64,000 nucleotides of DNA, taken from positions 75,712-139,711 of the forward strand of contig CAZGEA010000004.1 of NCBI GenBank assembly GCA_964524515.1. Direction: 5' to 3'. A program made the position numbers and the translations under genes. A model generated the notes under the pieces. It was not told where the DNA came from and ran no database searches. It worked only from the letters and a program-made list of their open reading frames with translations. How positions within the stretch are numbered: the first letter of the stretch is position 1; each line of letters starts with the position of its first letter. The stretch is from CAZGEA01 sp964524515. Lineage in GTDB: Bacteria; Patescibacteriota; Microgenomatia; UBA8517. This document shows, one piece after another, positions 53,243-61,673 of the stretch.

Positions 53243-53593
53243 TTAATTACCGTTAACGGTTGGAAGTGTGAAATTAAAGATTTCAACTCCGAAGAATGTT
53301 CCCAAGATTGAGGCAATTGCCCAAGCTGCAAAGACAATTACTAATCCGATTAAAGCTGCAGTGATTTGGTTTCGAGCACCTTCAGTTTTGGCTTTGTCAC
53401 CACCTGATGTGATCCATTGAACTCCACCAATTACTAACATGAAGAAGAAGATGATTCCTGCTAAAACTAAAATTAAAGTGATTGCTGTTGAAATTAAAGC
53501 TCCTGGAGAAAGGGTTCTTAATCCATTAAATTGAGAACCATTTGGATTTAAATTTATGACTGTGTTTTGGGCTTGTGCTATTAAATTGTTCAT
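53243..53593 (-). CDS. VirB2/TrbC-like pilin 2a (identical to 2b)
   Basis: 116 residues from the ATG at 53593; the longer frame to 53692 would run into copy 2b and is rejected. After MNNLIAQAQNTVINLNP, a hydrophobic helix (about 37-60), the pilin loop GGVQWITSGGDKAKTEGARNQI and a second helix (about 82-105) follow. It is the downstream copy of the perfect duplication. Confidence 0.85.
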   Translation of the reverse strand: MNNLIAQAQNTVINLNPNGSQFNGLRTLSPGALISTAITLILVLAGIIFFFMLVIGGVQWITSGGDKAKTEGARNQITAALIGLVIVFAAWAIASILGTFFGVEIFNFTLPTVNGN

Positions 53594-53597
53594 TTGT

Positions 53598-53948
53598 TTA
53601 ATTACCGTTAACGGTTGGAAGTGTGAAATTAAAGATTTCAACTCCGAAGAATGTTCCCAAGATTGAGGCAATTGCCCAAGCTGCAAAGACAATTACTAAT
53701 CCGATTAAAGCTGCAGTGATTTGGTTTCGAGCACCTTCAGTTTTGGCTTTGTCACCACCTGATGTGATCCATTGAACTCCACCAATTACTAACATGAAGA
53801 AGAAGATGATTCCTGCTAAAACTAAAATTAAAGTGATTGCTGTTGAAATTAAAGCTCCTGGAGAAAGGGTTCTTAATCCATTAAATTGAGAACCATTTGG
53901 ATTTAAATTTATGACTGTGTTTTGGGCTTGTGCTATTAAATTGTTCAT
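53598..53948 (-). CDS. VirB2/TrbC-like pilin 2b (identical to 2a)
   Basis: 116 residues, identical in sequence to the copy that follows on the minus strand. Two membrane helices are separated by the conserved GGVQWITSGGDKAK loop. Four bases separate the two copies. A higher dose of this pilin may be the benefit of the duplication, which would make it the major subunit, but this is inference. Confidence 0.85.
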   Translation of the reverse strand: MNNLIAQAQNTVINLNPNGSQFNGLRTLSPGALISTAITLILVLAGIIFFFMLVIGGVQWITSGGDKAKTEGARNQITAALIGLVIVFAAWAIASILGTFFGVEIFNFTLPTVNGN

Positions 53949-53964
53949 TTGTTTAATAATTTAA

Positions 53965-54297
53965 TTATCTAATCCTTAAGGGATTAATGTCAAGAGATAA
54001 AATATTTATTCCAAAGAAAGTTTGAATAATTGAGACTAGAACATAAACTGAGAAGAGAATCACAAGTCCTATTAAGCTGTGAGTGACTTGGTTTCTGGCT
54101 CCTTCAACTTGTGCTTTATCTCCACCTGATGTGATCCATCTGATCCCTCCAACAATTAATGAGAAAAAGAAGAAAACAGAACCCATTATAAAAAGTAGGG
54201 TAATGGCACTTGATATTAATCTACGGAAAAAACCAATACCACCTTCAGTATCTAGTATATTTTGAAGGTTTCCGCCGAATGTGGGATTATTTAGCAT
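53965..54297 (-). CDS. VirB2/TrbC-like pilin 3
   Basis: 110 residues with two membrane helices (about 28-52 and 80-102) and the loop GGIRWITSGGDKAQVEGARNQV, the closest relative of pilin 2a/2b in the array. The N-terminus (NPTFGGNLQNILDTEGGIG) is polar and probably faces outward. It starts 2 bp after the stop of pilin 4. Confidence 0.83.
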   Translation of the reverse strand: MLNNPTFGGNLQNILDTEGGIGFFRRLISSAITLLFIMGSVFFFFSLIVGGIRWITSGGDKAQVEGARNQVTHSLIGLVILFSVYVLVSIIQTFFGINILSLDINPLRIR

Positions 54298-54299
54298 TT

Positions 54300-54677
54300 T
54301 TAGTTTTTGATATTTAGTATTAGGCCATTAATATTTAAGAATTGCACACCAAAGATATCACCTACTAGATTGACTATAAATAATCCTGATACAACTACAA
54401 TTAAACCAATAACGCTTTGAGTAATTTTAGCCCTTCCGTTTTCCATGTTATTTTTATCTCCTGCTCCAGCGATAATTCCAACGGCCGCGACAATGATTTG
54501 AATTACAAACCAAATTGCAGCGATTATTGAGAGAAAGCCAATCATGGTAGATAAAAATCTTACAAACACACCAACTGCATTGCCTGCACCTGAATTTCCG
54601 CCAATTGTGCCAAAGCCAGTTATTCCACCTGGTACTTTTGATCCACCGAACGATATATCTGAGATTAAATTTTTCAT
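54300..54677 (-). CDS. VirB2/TrbC-like pilin 4
   Basis: 125 residues. A Gly-rich N-terminus (FGGSKVPGGITGFGTIGGNSGAG) precedes two helices (about 38-62 and 88-112) and the loop AAVGIIAGAGDKNNMENGRAKI. It overlaps pilin 5 by 4 bp. Ancestry with the other pilins is clear from the loop and helix pattern. Confidence 0.82.
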   Translation of the reverse strand: MKNLISDISFGGSKVPGGITGFGTIGGNSGAGNAVGVFVRFLSTMIGFLSIIAAIWFVIQIIVAAVGIIAGAGDKNNMENGRAKITQSVIGLIVVVSGLFIVNLVGDIFGVQFLNINGLILNIKN

Positions 54678-55021
54678 ACTGTTGGTATCATTGGATTTAA
54701 GATTGCATTTGCATTTCCAAAGAGAATTAAACCGATAATTGCTGCAATGACAAAAGCACCAGCTGCAACTGCGAGTCCAATTATTGATTGATAAATTTTA
54801 GCCCAGGCACCAGCAATTTTTTTGGAATCCTCCCCTGCTGAGATAAAAGCGTAACCGGCTAGAATGAAATTAAATAATGCAAAGATTCCAGCTCCAATTA
54901 TTGCAAGGCGAAATATTGTTTGAATAAACAAAGCAGGTCCACCGGCTTGAACATCGCCGAAATTTTTAATTGGATCTGGTGGAGTGATTGGATCAAATGC
55001 TGCTGCTAATTTTGTATACAT
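54674..55021 (-). CDS. VirB2/TrbC-like pilin 5
   Basis: 115 residues with two helices (about 36-57 and 80-108) and the loop AGYAFISAGEDSKKIAGAWAKI. The Trp in AGAWAKIYQSIIGL and the Glu-Asp pair distinguish it from the others. The N-terminal 30 residues (FDPITPPDPIKNFGDVQAGG) are Pro-rich and probably exposed. Confidence 0.82.
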   Translation of the reverse strand: MYTKLAAAFDPITPPDPIKNFGDVQAGGPALFIQTIFRLAIIGAGIFALFNFILAGYAFISAGEDSKKIAGAWAKIYQSIIGLAVAAGAFVIAAIIGLILFGNANAILNPMIPTV

Positions 55022-55033
55022 AATTTTTTTAAT

Positions 55034-55357
55034 TTAAAAATTTGGATTTGAAATAAAATTTACTTTTGTTATTACTTCTATTAATCGTACTATCCAGAAG
55101 GCCACGAATACAATAATGAATCCAACAACTGCTGAATTGATTGCCTGCTGGCCTGCTGCTGCTTGTTTGGGATCTGAATTTCCAGCTCCTGATATTATTT
55201 GGATTCCACCAAAAACAAAAAGAAACATGATAATTAAACCTGAAACAACTAGCCCTAATTTTAAAACTAAACTGACAAGAGAGCCAAATCCTAAACTTTT
55301 TCCCCATGGAGAATTTAGAGTGTCGCCAATACTGACTGCCGCTAAAAGATTGTTCAT
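55034..55357 (-). CDS. VirB2/TrbC-like pilin 6
   Basis: 107 residues, two helices (about 25-48 and 75-98) and the loop GGIQIISGAGNSDPKQAAAGQQAI. On the minus strand TATAAT ends 9 nt before the start ATG at 55357, so a promoter may lie here and drive pilins 6 to 1. Confidence 0.82.
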   Translation of the reverse strand: MNNLLAAVSIGDTLNSPWGKSLGFGSLVSLVLKLGLVVSGLIIMFLFVFGGIQIISGAGNSDPKQAAAGQQAINSAVVGFIIVFVAFWIVRLIEVITKVNFISNPNF

Positions 55358-55383
55358 ATATTAAGTATTATACAGATATTTGA

Positions 55384-55716
55384 TTAAAATTTGAAAATGT
55401 CTTGGATTTGTTTAAGCCCGAGAATTACTGCTGCAAATTGTGTTGCCCAATAAGCAATAAAAACTACAACAAACCCTAGAATTGCATTTGTGATTCTTCC
55501 TTGAGCTGCCGAGAGGGCTTTGGGATCAGAGCGGGAAGTCATCATACTGATTCCACCTAATATTATTAAAATTAACATTAATGCTCCTGCAAAGAAGAAA
55601 ATCATTGGAAGGGCCTGTGTAATTACTGTTCCAAAACCAGCATTTCCACCAAATTTGAAACCTGGTAGTGCATTTGATTGAATTGCGTTGAAATCAACTT
55701 GAGCTAATTTATTCAT
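55384..55716 (-). CDS. VirB2/TrbC-like pilin 7
   Basis: 110 residues, two helices (about 30-53 and 75-100) and the loop GGISMMTSRSDPKALSAAQGRI. The DPK triplet is shared with pilins 1, 6 and 8. It follows the first large pilin-domain protein by 23 bp. Confidence 0.82.
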   Translation of the reverse strand: MNKLAQVDFNAIQSNALPGFKFGGNAGFGTVITQALPMIFFFAGALMLILIILGGISMMTSRSDPKALSAAQGRITNAILGFVVVFIAYWATQFAAVILGLKQIQDIFKF

Positions 55717-55739
55717 ATTTTTAGAATTTATTCATGTTC

Positions 55740-56645
55740 TCATAATCCAAAGCCTGGTAAATTAAATATACTTATTCCTATTATACGCAAAATAAATATT
55801 GAAAAAATAATTAAAAGTAAACCGCTTACTGCAGCTGAGAATAAATCTTGACCAGACTGAAGTTTTTTGGGATCTCCAGTTGAGTTTGCAATGATAATTC
55901 CTGAATAGGCGATTAATACAAAAGCAATTCCTCCACCAATGCCGATTGCTATCCTAATTAAAGTTCCAGCCAATGCGTTGAAATTGTTGATTGGAATGCA
56001 GCCGATTCCTGTTGATATGCTTTTACCATCTGGACAAAGTTGGCTACTAGGAGGGGGATTGGCACCTGTGTTTATTGTTACTGTGACACTGTTTGTTTGA
56101 AAACCTGTTGCACCTGTGCATTCAAGGAAAAATTGAGTAGTTCCAGCAAGTGGACCTGTCGTTTCGGAACCTGAGAGCGCTCTTGATCCACTCCACCCAC
56201 CTGAAGCTGTACAGCTATTTGTAACTGCACCGCTTACTGCCCAAGATATGGTTGTTGTTCCACCAGCACTTATTGAAGATGGGTTTGCTGTTAGGTTTAT
56301 TGTAACTGCAGATGCACTGCTGACATTTACTGATGCTGTTTTTGAAACAGAACCGCTTTGGTTGACACAGGTAAGATTGAAACTGGAATTTTTAGTAAGT
56401 GGGCCAGTTGATTCACTGCCACCTGTAATATTTTTTGGGCCTGACCAATCACCTGATGCTTGGCAGCCAGTTGCATTTGTTACACTCCAAGTTAATGTGG
56501 ATGCAGTTCCTGACGGGACAGAAATGGGGGAGGCAGAAAGATTTAATGTTGGTATGTTTGCAGGTTGTGCATTGGTAACATTTGTTTTAATAAATAAAAA
56601 ATAAATTGAAATAATTAAGATTGATAGAATTTTTATTGATTTCAT
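55740..56645 (-). CDS. Large pilin-domain protein A (Ig-like ectodomain)
   Basis: 301 residues. A signal peptide (about 1-26) is followed by two repeated Ig-like beta domains with the parallel phrases STLTWSVTNATGCQASGDWSG and TTISWAVSGAVTNSCTASGGWSG, then a Cys-containing linker. The final 90 residues have two helices around SGIIIANSTGDPKKLQSGQDLF, the pilin core. It looks like a pilin whose N-terminus has been enlarged into an exposed ectodomain, perhaps a tip or adhesin subunit. Confidence 0.8.
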   Translation of the reverse strand: MKSIKILSILIISIYFLFIKTNVTNAQPANIPTLNLSASPISVPSGTASTLTWSVTNATGCQASGDWSGPKNITGGSESTGPLTKNSSFNLTCVNQSGSVSKTASVNVSSASAVTINLTANPSSISAGGTTTISWAVSGAVTNSCTASGGWSGSRALSGSETTGPLAGTTQFFLECTGATGFQTNSVTVTINTGANPPPSSQLCPDGKSISTGIGCIPINNFNALAGTLIRIAIGIGGGIAFVLIAYSGIIIANSTGDPKKLQSGQDLFSAAVSGLLLIIFSIFILRIIGISIFNLPGFGL

Positions 56646-56651
56646 ATATGT

Positions 56652-58118
56652 TTATTGTATCACTTGGAATATGTTTACGCCGATAATTCGCAACATAAAC
56701 ACTGCAAAAATTAAAAATATAAGCCCACTTATTGCTGAGAAGATAAGTGATTTGCCTGAATTTATTGAATCAGGGGAACCGCTTGAGAAAATTATTTGAA
56801 TTGCGCCAATTACAATTAAAAGAAAAGAAATTCCTCCACCGATTCCTATTGATAATTGAAATACTGCACCAACAAATAAAGCTATGCTTGCTAATGGAAT
56901 GCAACCTAAGGCTGTGTCGATTTTGAAAAGTGCTATTCCACCTTTGCAGACTGCAGTAGGTGGCAAAGCAGTTTGGAAATCTTGTCTATTGCTGCAAGTG
57001 AAAGCTGAATTTGGACTATCTAAATCAATTTTTCCACTATCAGGATAAGCTACAACTGTATATTCATTGCCAATACTACAACTTGGATTATCTTGTTGAT
57101 CAAGTATTTGTGGACCTAAACTACCTGTTCCATTTCCAAGGGAGTCAAGTTTTACTTCAACAATTCCTGAACTGACTAATGCAGTTTTTGATGCGTCATT
57201 TGGGTACATGTAAAATGCTAAATATACTGATTTATTTGCAAATGAAGTAGCATTGTTTATTTTTAAATTAACTCCAGAACAGGTTTCAATTGGTAACGGT
57301 GATGTAATTTCTAAATTGCCGCAGAATTGTTGATCCATAACTGAAAATTCGACTTGATTGACACTGCAGGATGGAATGTCGCCAATCCTATCTGGAACGG
57401 AAAGTTCATCTTTATATAAAAGTGCAATGTAATCTCCACCTGTGAAGCTTAGTTGTGCGCTGCCGTCACCTGAAGTATTTAGAGTAATATTTTTGGTTAT
57501 TACTTTTTGACCTGAGGATTTTAAAAATATCCCCATTGCAATGGTCTTGGATTGAAATTCTGTTGCACCTTCTACTTTGAAATCTATTGGAGAAAATGTG
57601 ACATAAGGTGGTGGGGTGGTTATTGAAACACTTCCACAGGCTGCGGGAGGCAATACTGGACCAGCTGCTGTTACTTGGAAATTAAATATGTCACTACAAG
57701 GGATCCCTCTATAGTCACCTGGAGTGATAATTGGTGGATCTGGCATCACATAAATTAGACCTGAATGCCCACCTGCTGGAAGAATTTGAGGACTAATTGT
57801 TCCTGTTCCATTTCCTAGTGCATTTAATGAAATAGAAAATGGGCCATATGATGAGCGAGGTGGAGTTCCTTGGGCATCAATGAAGATATATAAAGTTTTA
57901 TTTCTCATTAAACTTGGAGCGTTATTTACTGCAATTGAGATTGTGTCACTTGTGTCGGGATTACTTGGTGTAACTGAAATATTTGATGAAGAAATAATCT
58001 GTGGATTAATTGGGTCGATACATGGATCTGCTGCATTGGTAATTGGTGCATAAACTGAAAGGAGAGATGATTCTAAAACTAAAATTGAGGTGAAAATGAA
58101 AAAAAGTTTTTTAATCAT
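56652..58118 (-). CDS. Large pilin-domain protein B (multi-domain ectodomain)
   Basis: 488 residues with a signal peptide (about 1-28), three to four repeated beta domains (segments such as NKTLYIFIDAQGTPPRSSYGPFSISLNALGNGTGTISPQIL and NKSVYLAFYMYPNDASKTALVSSGIVEVKLDSLGNGTGSLGPQIL are clear internal repeats) and the C-terminal pilin core GAIQIIFSSGSPDSINSGKSLIFSAISGL. It is the largest of the three pilin fusions. It overlaps protein C by 4 bp. Confidence 0.8.
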   Translation of the reverse strand: MIKKLFFIFTSILVLESSLLSVYAPITNAADPCIDPINPQIISSSNISVTPSNPDTSDTISIAVNNAPSLMRNKTLYIFIDAQGTPPRSSYGPFSISLNALGNGTGTISPQILPAGGHSGLIYVMPDPPIITPGDYRGIPCSDIFNFQVTAAGPVLPPAACGSVSITTPPPYVTFSPIDFKVEGATEFQSKTIAMGIFLKSSGQKVITKNITLNTSGDGSAQLSFTGGDYIALLYKDELSVPDRIGDIPSCSVNQVEFSVMDQQFCGNLEITSPLPIETCSGVNLKINNATSFANKSVYLAFYMYPNDASKTALVSSGIVEVKLDSLGNGTGSLGPQILDQQDNPSCSIGNEYTVVAYPDSGKIDLDSPNSAFTCSNRQDFQTALPPTAVCKGGIALFKIDTALGCIPLASIALFVGAVFQLSIGIGGGISFLLIVIGAIQIIFSSGSPDSINSGKSLIFSAISGLIFLIFAVFMLRIIGVNIFQVIQ

Positions 58119-58996
58119 TGTGGGAATAATTTTAAGATCGAATTAATATTTGTTTGGATGAAAATTGAAAATAATGAGAATAATAATCCACCGACTGCTG
58201 ATGTGAGCATTGATTGACCTTCGGCAACTTTTTCACTATTACCATTTGAAAATATAATTTGAATGCCTCCTAATACTATTAAGATAAATGATATGCCTCC
58301 TGATAAAAGTGTGATTCTTCCTATTAAAAATCCCACTGTACTTTCAATATTATTTAATGGAACACAACCTAAAGCTGTATTGATTCCAGCTCCCAATTGA
58401 CTACCGCAAACGAAACCAGGCTGAGTAAGTAAACATTTGTATTGACCGGCTTTGGTTGGATCTGCATTTGTAGGACAAAGAGAAGGACAGCAGTTTGTAT
58501 TTAGTCCTTTTGATGGATCACAAGTTGGTGTGCCAAAAGGGACAATGTCACCACACAATGGAACTACGCCACCTGCGCCTTGGGTCACAGCAAATGTAGT
58601 TTCGTATTCAAGGTTATCTGGAAAAGCGACTATTCTATAAAGTTTTACTCGATATGAACCAACTCCAGTTGGAGTGCCTAGTGATTGTGTGAAATTTTGA
58701 GTACATGTTCCTGATGCACCACATCCTTCAACACCCAAAACTTCAAAGCCTGATCCGTATAAATTTTCTGTTCCTCCAACTGGGGTATAATAAATTTGTA
58801 TAATGTATGAAGTTGGGTAATCAAGGAGACAATTTTCACCCACAGCATTAAAGCTAGTACCTTGTTGTCCAGTTTGAGGATTAATTTGAAAACTTGAACA
58901 AGTTTTTGGCAATTGAGCTTTTACTTGGGTTGATCCAAGCAATAATATTGTTAGAGTAAATAGAAGAGTAAAAATTCTATAAATATTTTTTTTCAT
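58115..58996 (-). CDS. Large pilin-domain protein C (Cys-rich ectodomain)
   Basis: 293 residues: signal peptide (about 1-28), a beta domain (SFQINPQTGQQGTSFNAVGENC, IIQIYYTPVGGTENLYGSGFEVLGVEGC), a cysteine-rich stretch (CGDIVPFGTPTCDPSKG, NCCPSLCP) and the C-terminal pilin core GGIQIIFSNGNSEKVAEGQSML with two helices. It is the first gene of the long minus-strand block, divergent from the SpoIID-like gene. TATAGT on the minus strand ends about 8 nt before the start. Confidence 0.8.
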   Translation of the reverse strand: MKKNIYRIFTLLFTLTILLLGSTQVKAQLPKTCSSFQINPQTGQQGTSFNAVGENCLLDYPTSYIIQIYYTPVGGTENLYGSGFEVLGVEGCGASGTCTQNFTQSLGTPTGVGSYRVKLYRIVAFPDNLEYETTFAVTQGAGGVVPLCGDIVPFGTPTCDPSKGLNTNCCPSLCPTNADPTKAGQYKCLLTQPGFVCGSQLGAGINTALGCVPLNNIESTVGFLIGRITLLSGGISFILIVLGGIQIIFSNGNSEKVAEGQSMLTSAVGGLLFSLFSIFIQTNINSILKLFPQ

Positions 58997-59067
58997 GTTA
59001 TATAACTATATAAATTGTATAACGAAACCAAATAAGTTTGAAGTTAGCGCAAAGACAATATAATTTA

Positions 59068-60747
59068 ATGAATTTTTTAATATCCATTTTTATTTTTTTA
59101 ACCTTTCTAAATAGATTTTTATTTGGAGGAGTTGTCTATGCTCAGGATTGTGGAGCTGATTTGGACTGTCAGATTAGTCAAATTCAAAAATCTATTGATG
59201 CATTGACTCCAGCACATAAGGCAAATAAAGATGAACTTAGTGGATTGGAGAAGCAAATTGCAAATATTCGTGCAAATATTGCAAATTTAACAAAACAAGT
59301 TTCAGCACTTGAGAAAAAGATTTTATTACAAGAGGAGGATTTGGCATATGCAAATCTGGTATTTGAGCAAAAAACTACTGATCATTATAAATTTATTCGA
59401 ACTTATGATCCGATATTGACAATAATTACTTCAAATGAGGCTTCAAAAGCATTTCAGGAGATAATATTGCGACAAAAAGTTGCTGATTATGACAGGACTT
59501 TGATGGAGAAATACTCACATGATTTATCTGAACTTAAAAGTAACAAAGAAACTCTAGTTAAATCGAAAAATAATTTATCTTCAGCTGGCAAATCTTTAGA
59601 TGAGCGAGCTAGTTTTTTATCAACAGAAGTATCAAAAGTTGAAAAATATTTAAATGAAATGACCCAAAAGCAGCAGGATCTGATAGCACAAAAGGCTGGA
59701 GGATTTTCTACTTCAATTGGGGATACACCTCCAACTTATGAACCATGCAGTGGACCACCTGGATCATCGAGTTTTTGTGACCCTGGTTTTAAGCCTGCAT
59801 TTGCAGCGTTTTCTTTTGGTGCACCACACCGCACTGGACTTTCTCAATATGGAGCATATGGAAGATCTAAATCTGGGCAATCTGCTGAGACCATTTTGTC
59901 TGCATATTACCAAGGAGCAACACTCAAAAAAGATTTTCCTGTTCCATCGACAATTGGAGTTACTGGATATGGAAGAATAGCTTTTGAAGAAAAGTATTTA
60001 ATGGGAATTTATGAAGTTCCTGAAAGTTGGGGAGACAATGGTGGATTTGAAGCTTTGAAAGCTCAAGTTGTTGCGGCCCGAAGTTATGCTTTGGCTGTTA
60101 CTAACAACGGGGCTGGAACGATTTGCACAACTGAAGCGTGTCAGGTTTATAAAAATACTCCTAAAACTGGTAAATGGGCCGATGCGGTGCGAGCCACTCG
60201 TGGATGGGTGATTGTAAAAGATGGACAGCCTACTAAAACATATTTTTCAGCTTCTACTGGCGGATTTACTATTAATCAATGGGGCTGGACTGGAATAAAA
60301 GATACTAGCGGAGAGTGGCCTGGAACTGCATATGAGAAAGTTTCTGGTTCACCTTGGTTTTATAAAGGATGGTTTTCGTCTCGCGCTGGGGCTACTTGTG
60401 GGCAGAAAAACCCATGGTTATCGAGCGATCAGTTAGCTGATATTTTGAACGCCTGGCATTTGATTACAAAAGGTGGTGGAGATGCGTCGAGGGTGTCACC
60501 TCTTGATACATCTTGTTGGAAGGGTAATCCATATTCAAAATCTGATTTACAAAATATTGGTGGATATACATCTGTATCATCTGTTAGTGTGGTTTATTCA
60601 AATTCAGGATCAACTCAAAGTGTTACATTGGGGACCAACAAAGGAAGTATTAGTATTGATGCACAGGAATTTAAAAAGGCATTTAATTTGCGAGCACCTG
60701 GGTATATTGGAATAAAAAGTTCGTTATTTAATATTGAAAAATTGTAA
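59068..60747 (+). CDS. SpoIID/LytB-domain protein with coiled-coil N-terminus
   Basis: 559 residues from the ATG at 59068; a TTG at 59038 is possible but the ATG is followed at once by a signal peptide (NFLISIFIFLTFLNRFLFGGVVYAQ). A long coiled coil (about 40-210, heptads rich in Leu, Lys and Glu) precedes the SpoIID domain, with APHRTGLSQYGAYGRSKSGQSAETILSAYYQGA and EVPESWGDNGGFEALKAQVVAARSYALA. SpoIID is a lytic transglycosylase in sporulating bacteria; here, without sporulation, it probably remodels peptidoglycan. The coiled coil resembles CwlO/PcsB-type regulators. Confidence 0.9.
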   Translation: MNFLISIFIFLTFLNRFLFGGVVYAQDCGADLDCQISQIQKSIDALTPAHKANKDELSGLEKQIANIRANIANLTKQVSALEKKILLQEEDLAYANLVFEQKTTDHYKFIRTYDPILTIITSNEASKAFQEIILRQKVADYDRTLMEKYSHDLSELKSNKETLVKSKNNLSSAGKSLDERASFLSTEVSKVEKYLNEMTQKQQDLIAQKAGGFSTSIGDTPPTYEPCSGPPGSSSFCDPGFKPAFAAFSFGAPHRTGLSQYGAYGRSKSGQSAETILSAYYQGATLKKDFPVPSTIGVTGYGRIAFEEKYLMGIYEVPESWGDNGGFEALKAQVVAARSYALAVTNNGAGTICTTEACQVYKNTPKTGKWADAVRATRGWVIVKDGQPTKTYFSASTGGFTINQWGWTGIKDTSGEWPGTAYEKVSGSPWFYKGWFSSRAGATCGQKNPWLSSDQLADILNAWHLITKGGGDASRVSPLDTSCWKGNPYSKSDLQNIGGYTSVSSVSVVYSNSGSTQSVTLGTNKGSISIDAQEFKKAFNLRAPGYIGIKSSLFNIEKL

Positions 60748-60786
60748 TTTGTGTAAATAAGGGACTTATGTTGGTATAATAAGCAT

Positions 60787-61404
60787 ATGCAGAATACACA
60801 TAAACCATCAAATTCGGAACTTCATTCACAGCAACCTAAAAGTGATTTTTTATTGTCAGCGTTTTGCCAGTATCCACGTGGGGCAAGATTTAACAGTATG
60901 GATGATGAGGAAACAATTGTTTTGTTACTTCGAAGACATCCAATTACTAATTTGCCTTGGATTATAATTGGTGCAATTTTAACTTTTCTTCCGGCAATTG
61001 TTAATTCGTTTGTTCCCGTACTTACAATTATCCCTGCATCATTTTATTTAGTTGGGCTTTTGGGTTGGTATTTAATTACCTTAGCTTATGTATTTGAAAG
61101 TTTTTTGAATTGGTTTTTTAATGTTTATATTGTGACTGATGAGCGCATTATTGATGTTGATTTTTTGAATTTAATATACCGACAAATTTCATATGCGAAG
61201 ATTGATCAAATTCAAGATGTAACGAGCCAAATGGGGGGAGTAGTTAGAACAATTTTTAATTATGGAAATGTAAATATACAAACTGCTGCTGAAGTTGCTG
61301 AATTTGAATTTAGTGCAGTGCCTGAACCTGATCGAGTGGTTAAACTTATAAATGAGCTTCAAATGGAAGAAGAGCAAGAAAAGTTGGAAGGGAGAGCAAG
61401 GTAA
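60787..61404 (+). CDS. Bacterial PH-domain membrane protein
   Basis: 205 residues. Two membrane segments (about 60-80 and 82-110) follow a polar N-terminus with EETIVLLLRRHPITNLPW. The C-terminal bPH2-type domain has TDERIIDVDFLNLIYRQISYAKIDQIQDVTSQMGG and TIFNYGNVNIQTAAEVAEFEF, typical of YdbS/YdbT-like proteins. The role is unknown, probably in membrane stress. TATAAT (60775-60780) ends 6 nt before the ATG, with TGG before it forming an extended -10. The next gene starts directly after its stop codon. Confidence 0.88.
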   Translation: MQNTHKPSNSELHSQQPKSDFLLSAFCQYPRGARFNSMDDEETIVLLLRRHPITNLPWIIIGAILTFLPAIVNSFVPVLTIIPASFYLVGLLGWYLITLAYVFESFLNWFFNVYIVTDERIIDVDFLNLIYRQISYAKIDQIQDVTSQMGGVVRTIFNYGNVNIQTAAEVAEFEFSAVPEPDRVVKLINELQMEEEQEKLEGRAR

Positions 61405-61644
61405 ATGGTACCTGTTAATAATTCAGTAGCTTTTTTAAATTCAATTAATATTTGGGATATTGCAAAGATTCCAGCACTTATTTTATTGGGAATGTATGTT
61501 ATTTTTGCAATTGTTGTTGTAAGGCAGGTGTATTTGATGACAAAAACACTCGAGATTGGTTTTGAATTGCCAATTAAGATTATTGGATATTTGCATTTGA
61601 TTTTTGCAGTTTTATTGTTTGTATTTGCATTTGGTGCGCTATAG
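61405..61644 (+). CDS. Small two-helix membrane protein
   Basis: 79 residues, beginning directly after the stop codon of the PH-domain gene, so translation is coupled. Two hydrophobic segments (about 24-42 and 58-78) are joined by a short polar loop. No family is recognised; the gene pair suggests a small accessory subunit of the PH-domain protein. Confidence 0.75.
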   Translation: MVPVNNSVAFLNSINIWDIAKIPALILLGMYVIFAIVVVRQVYLMTKTLEIGFELPIKIIGYLHLIFAVLLFVFAFGAL

Positions 61645-61673
61645 ATAATTGATTTAAGTTATATAATTGGCTA

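Larger units (their letters stand above)
53242..53951. repeat. Perfect tandem duplication, unit 355 bp
   Basis: The stretch from 53242 to 53596 is repeated directly from 53597 to 53951 with the same bases, including silent positions. Each unit carries a full pilin gene plus the short spacer. The join shares TTTAATT. Both encoded proteins are identical over 116 residues, so the duplication is recent or maintained by gene conversion, or it is an assembly artefact. Confidence 0.9.

Noticed and set aside
53243..53692. 149-residue version of pilin 2a starting at 53692
   Set aside because: Its first 33 residues are read out of frame from the second pilin copy; the identical 116-residue start at 53593 is the real one.
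38903..58996. A conjugative plasmid or integrative conjugative element
   Set aside because: No relaxase, coupling ATPase (VirD4), integrase or attachment sites are visible in the window, so a complete conjugation system cannot be claimed.
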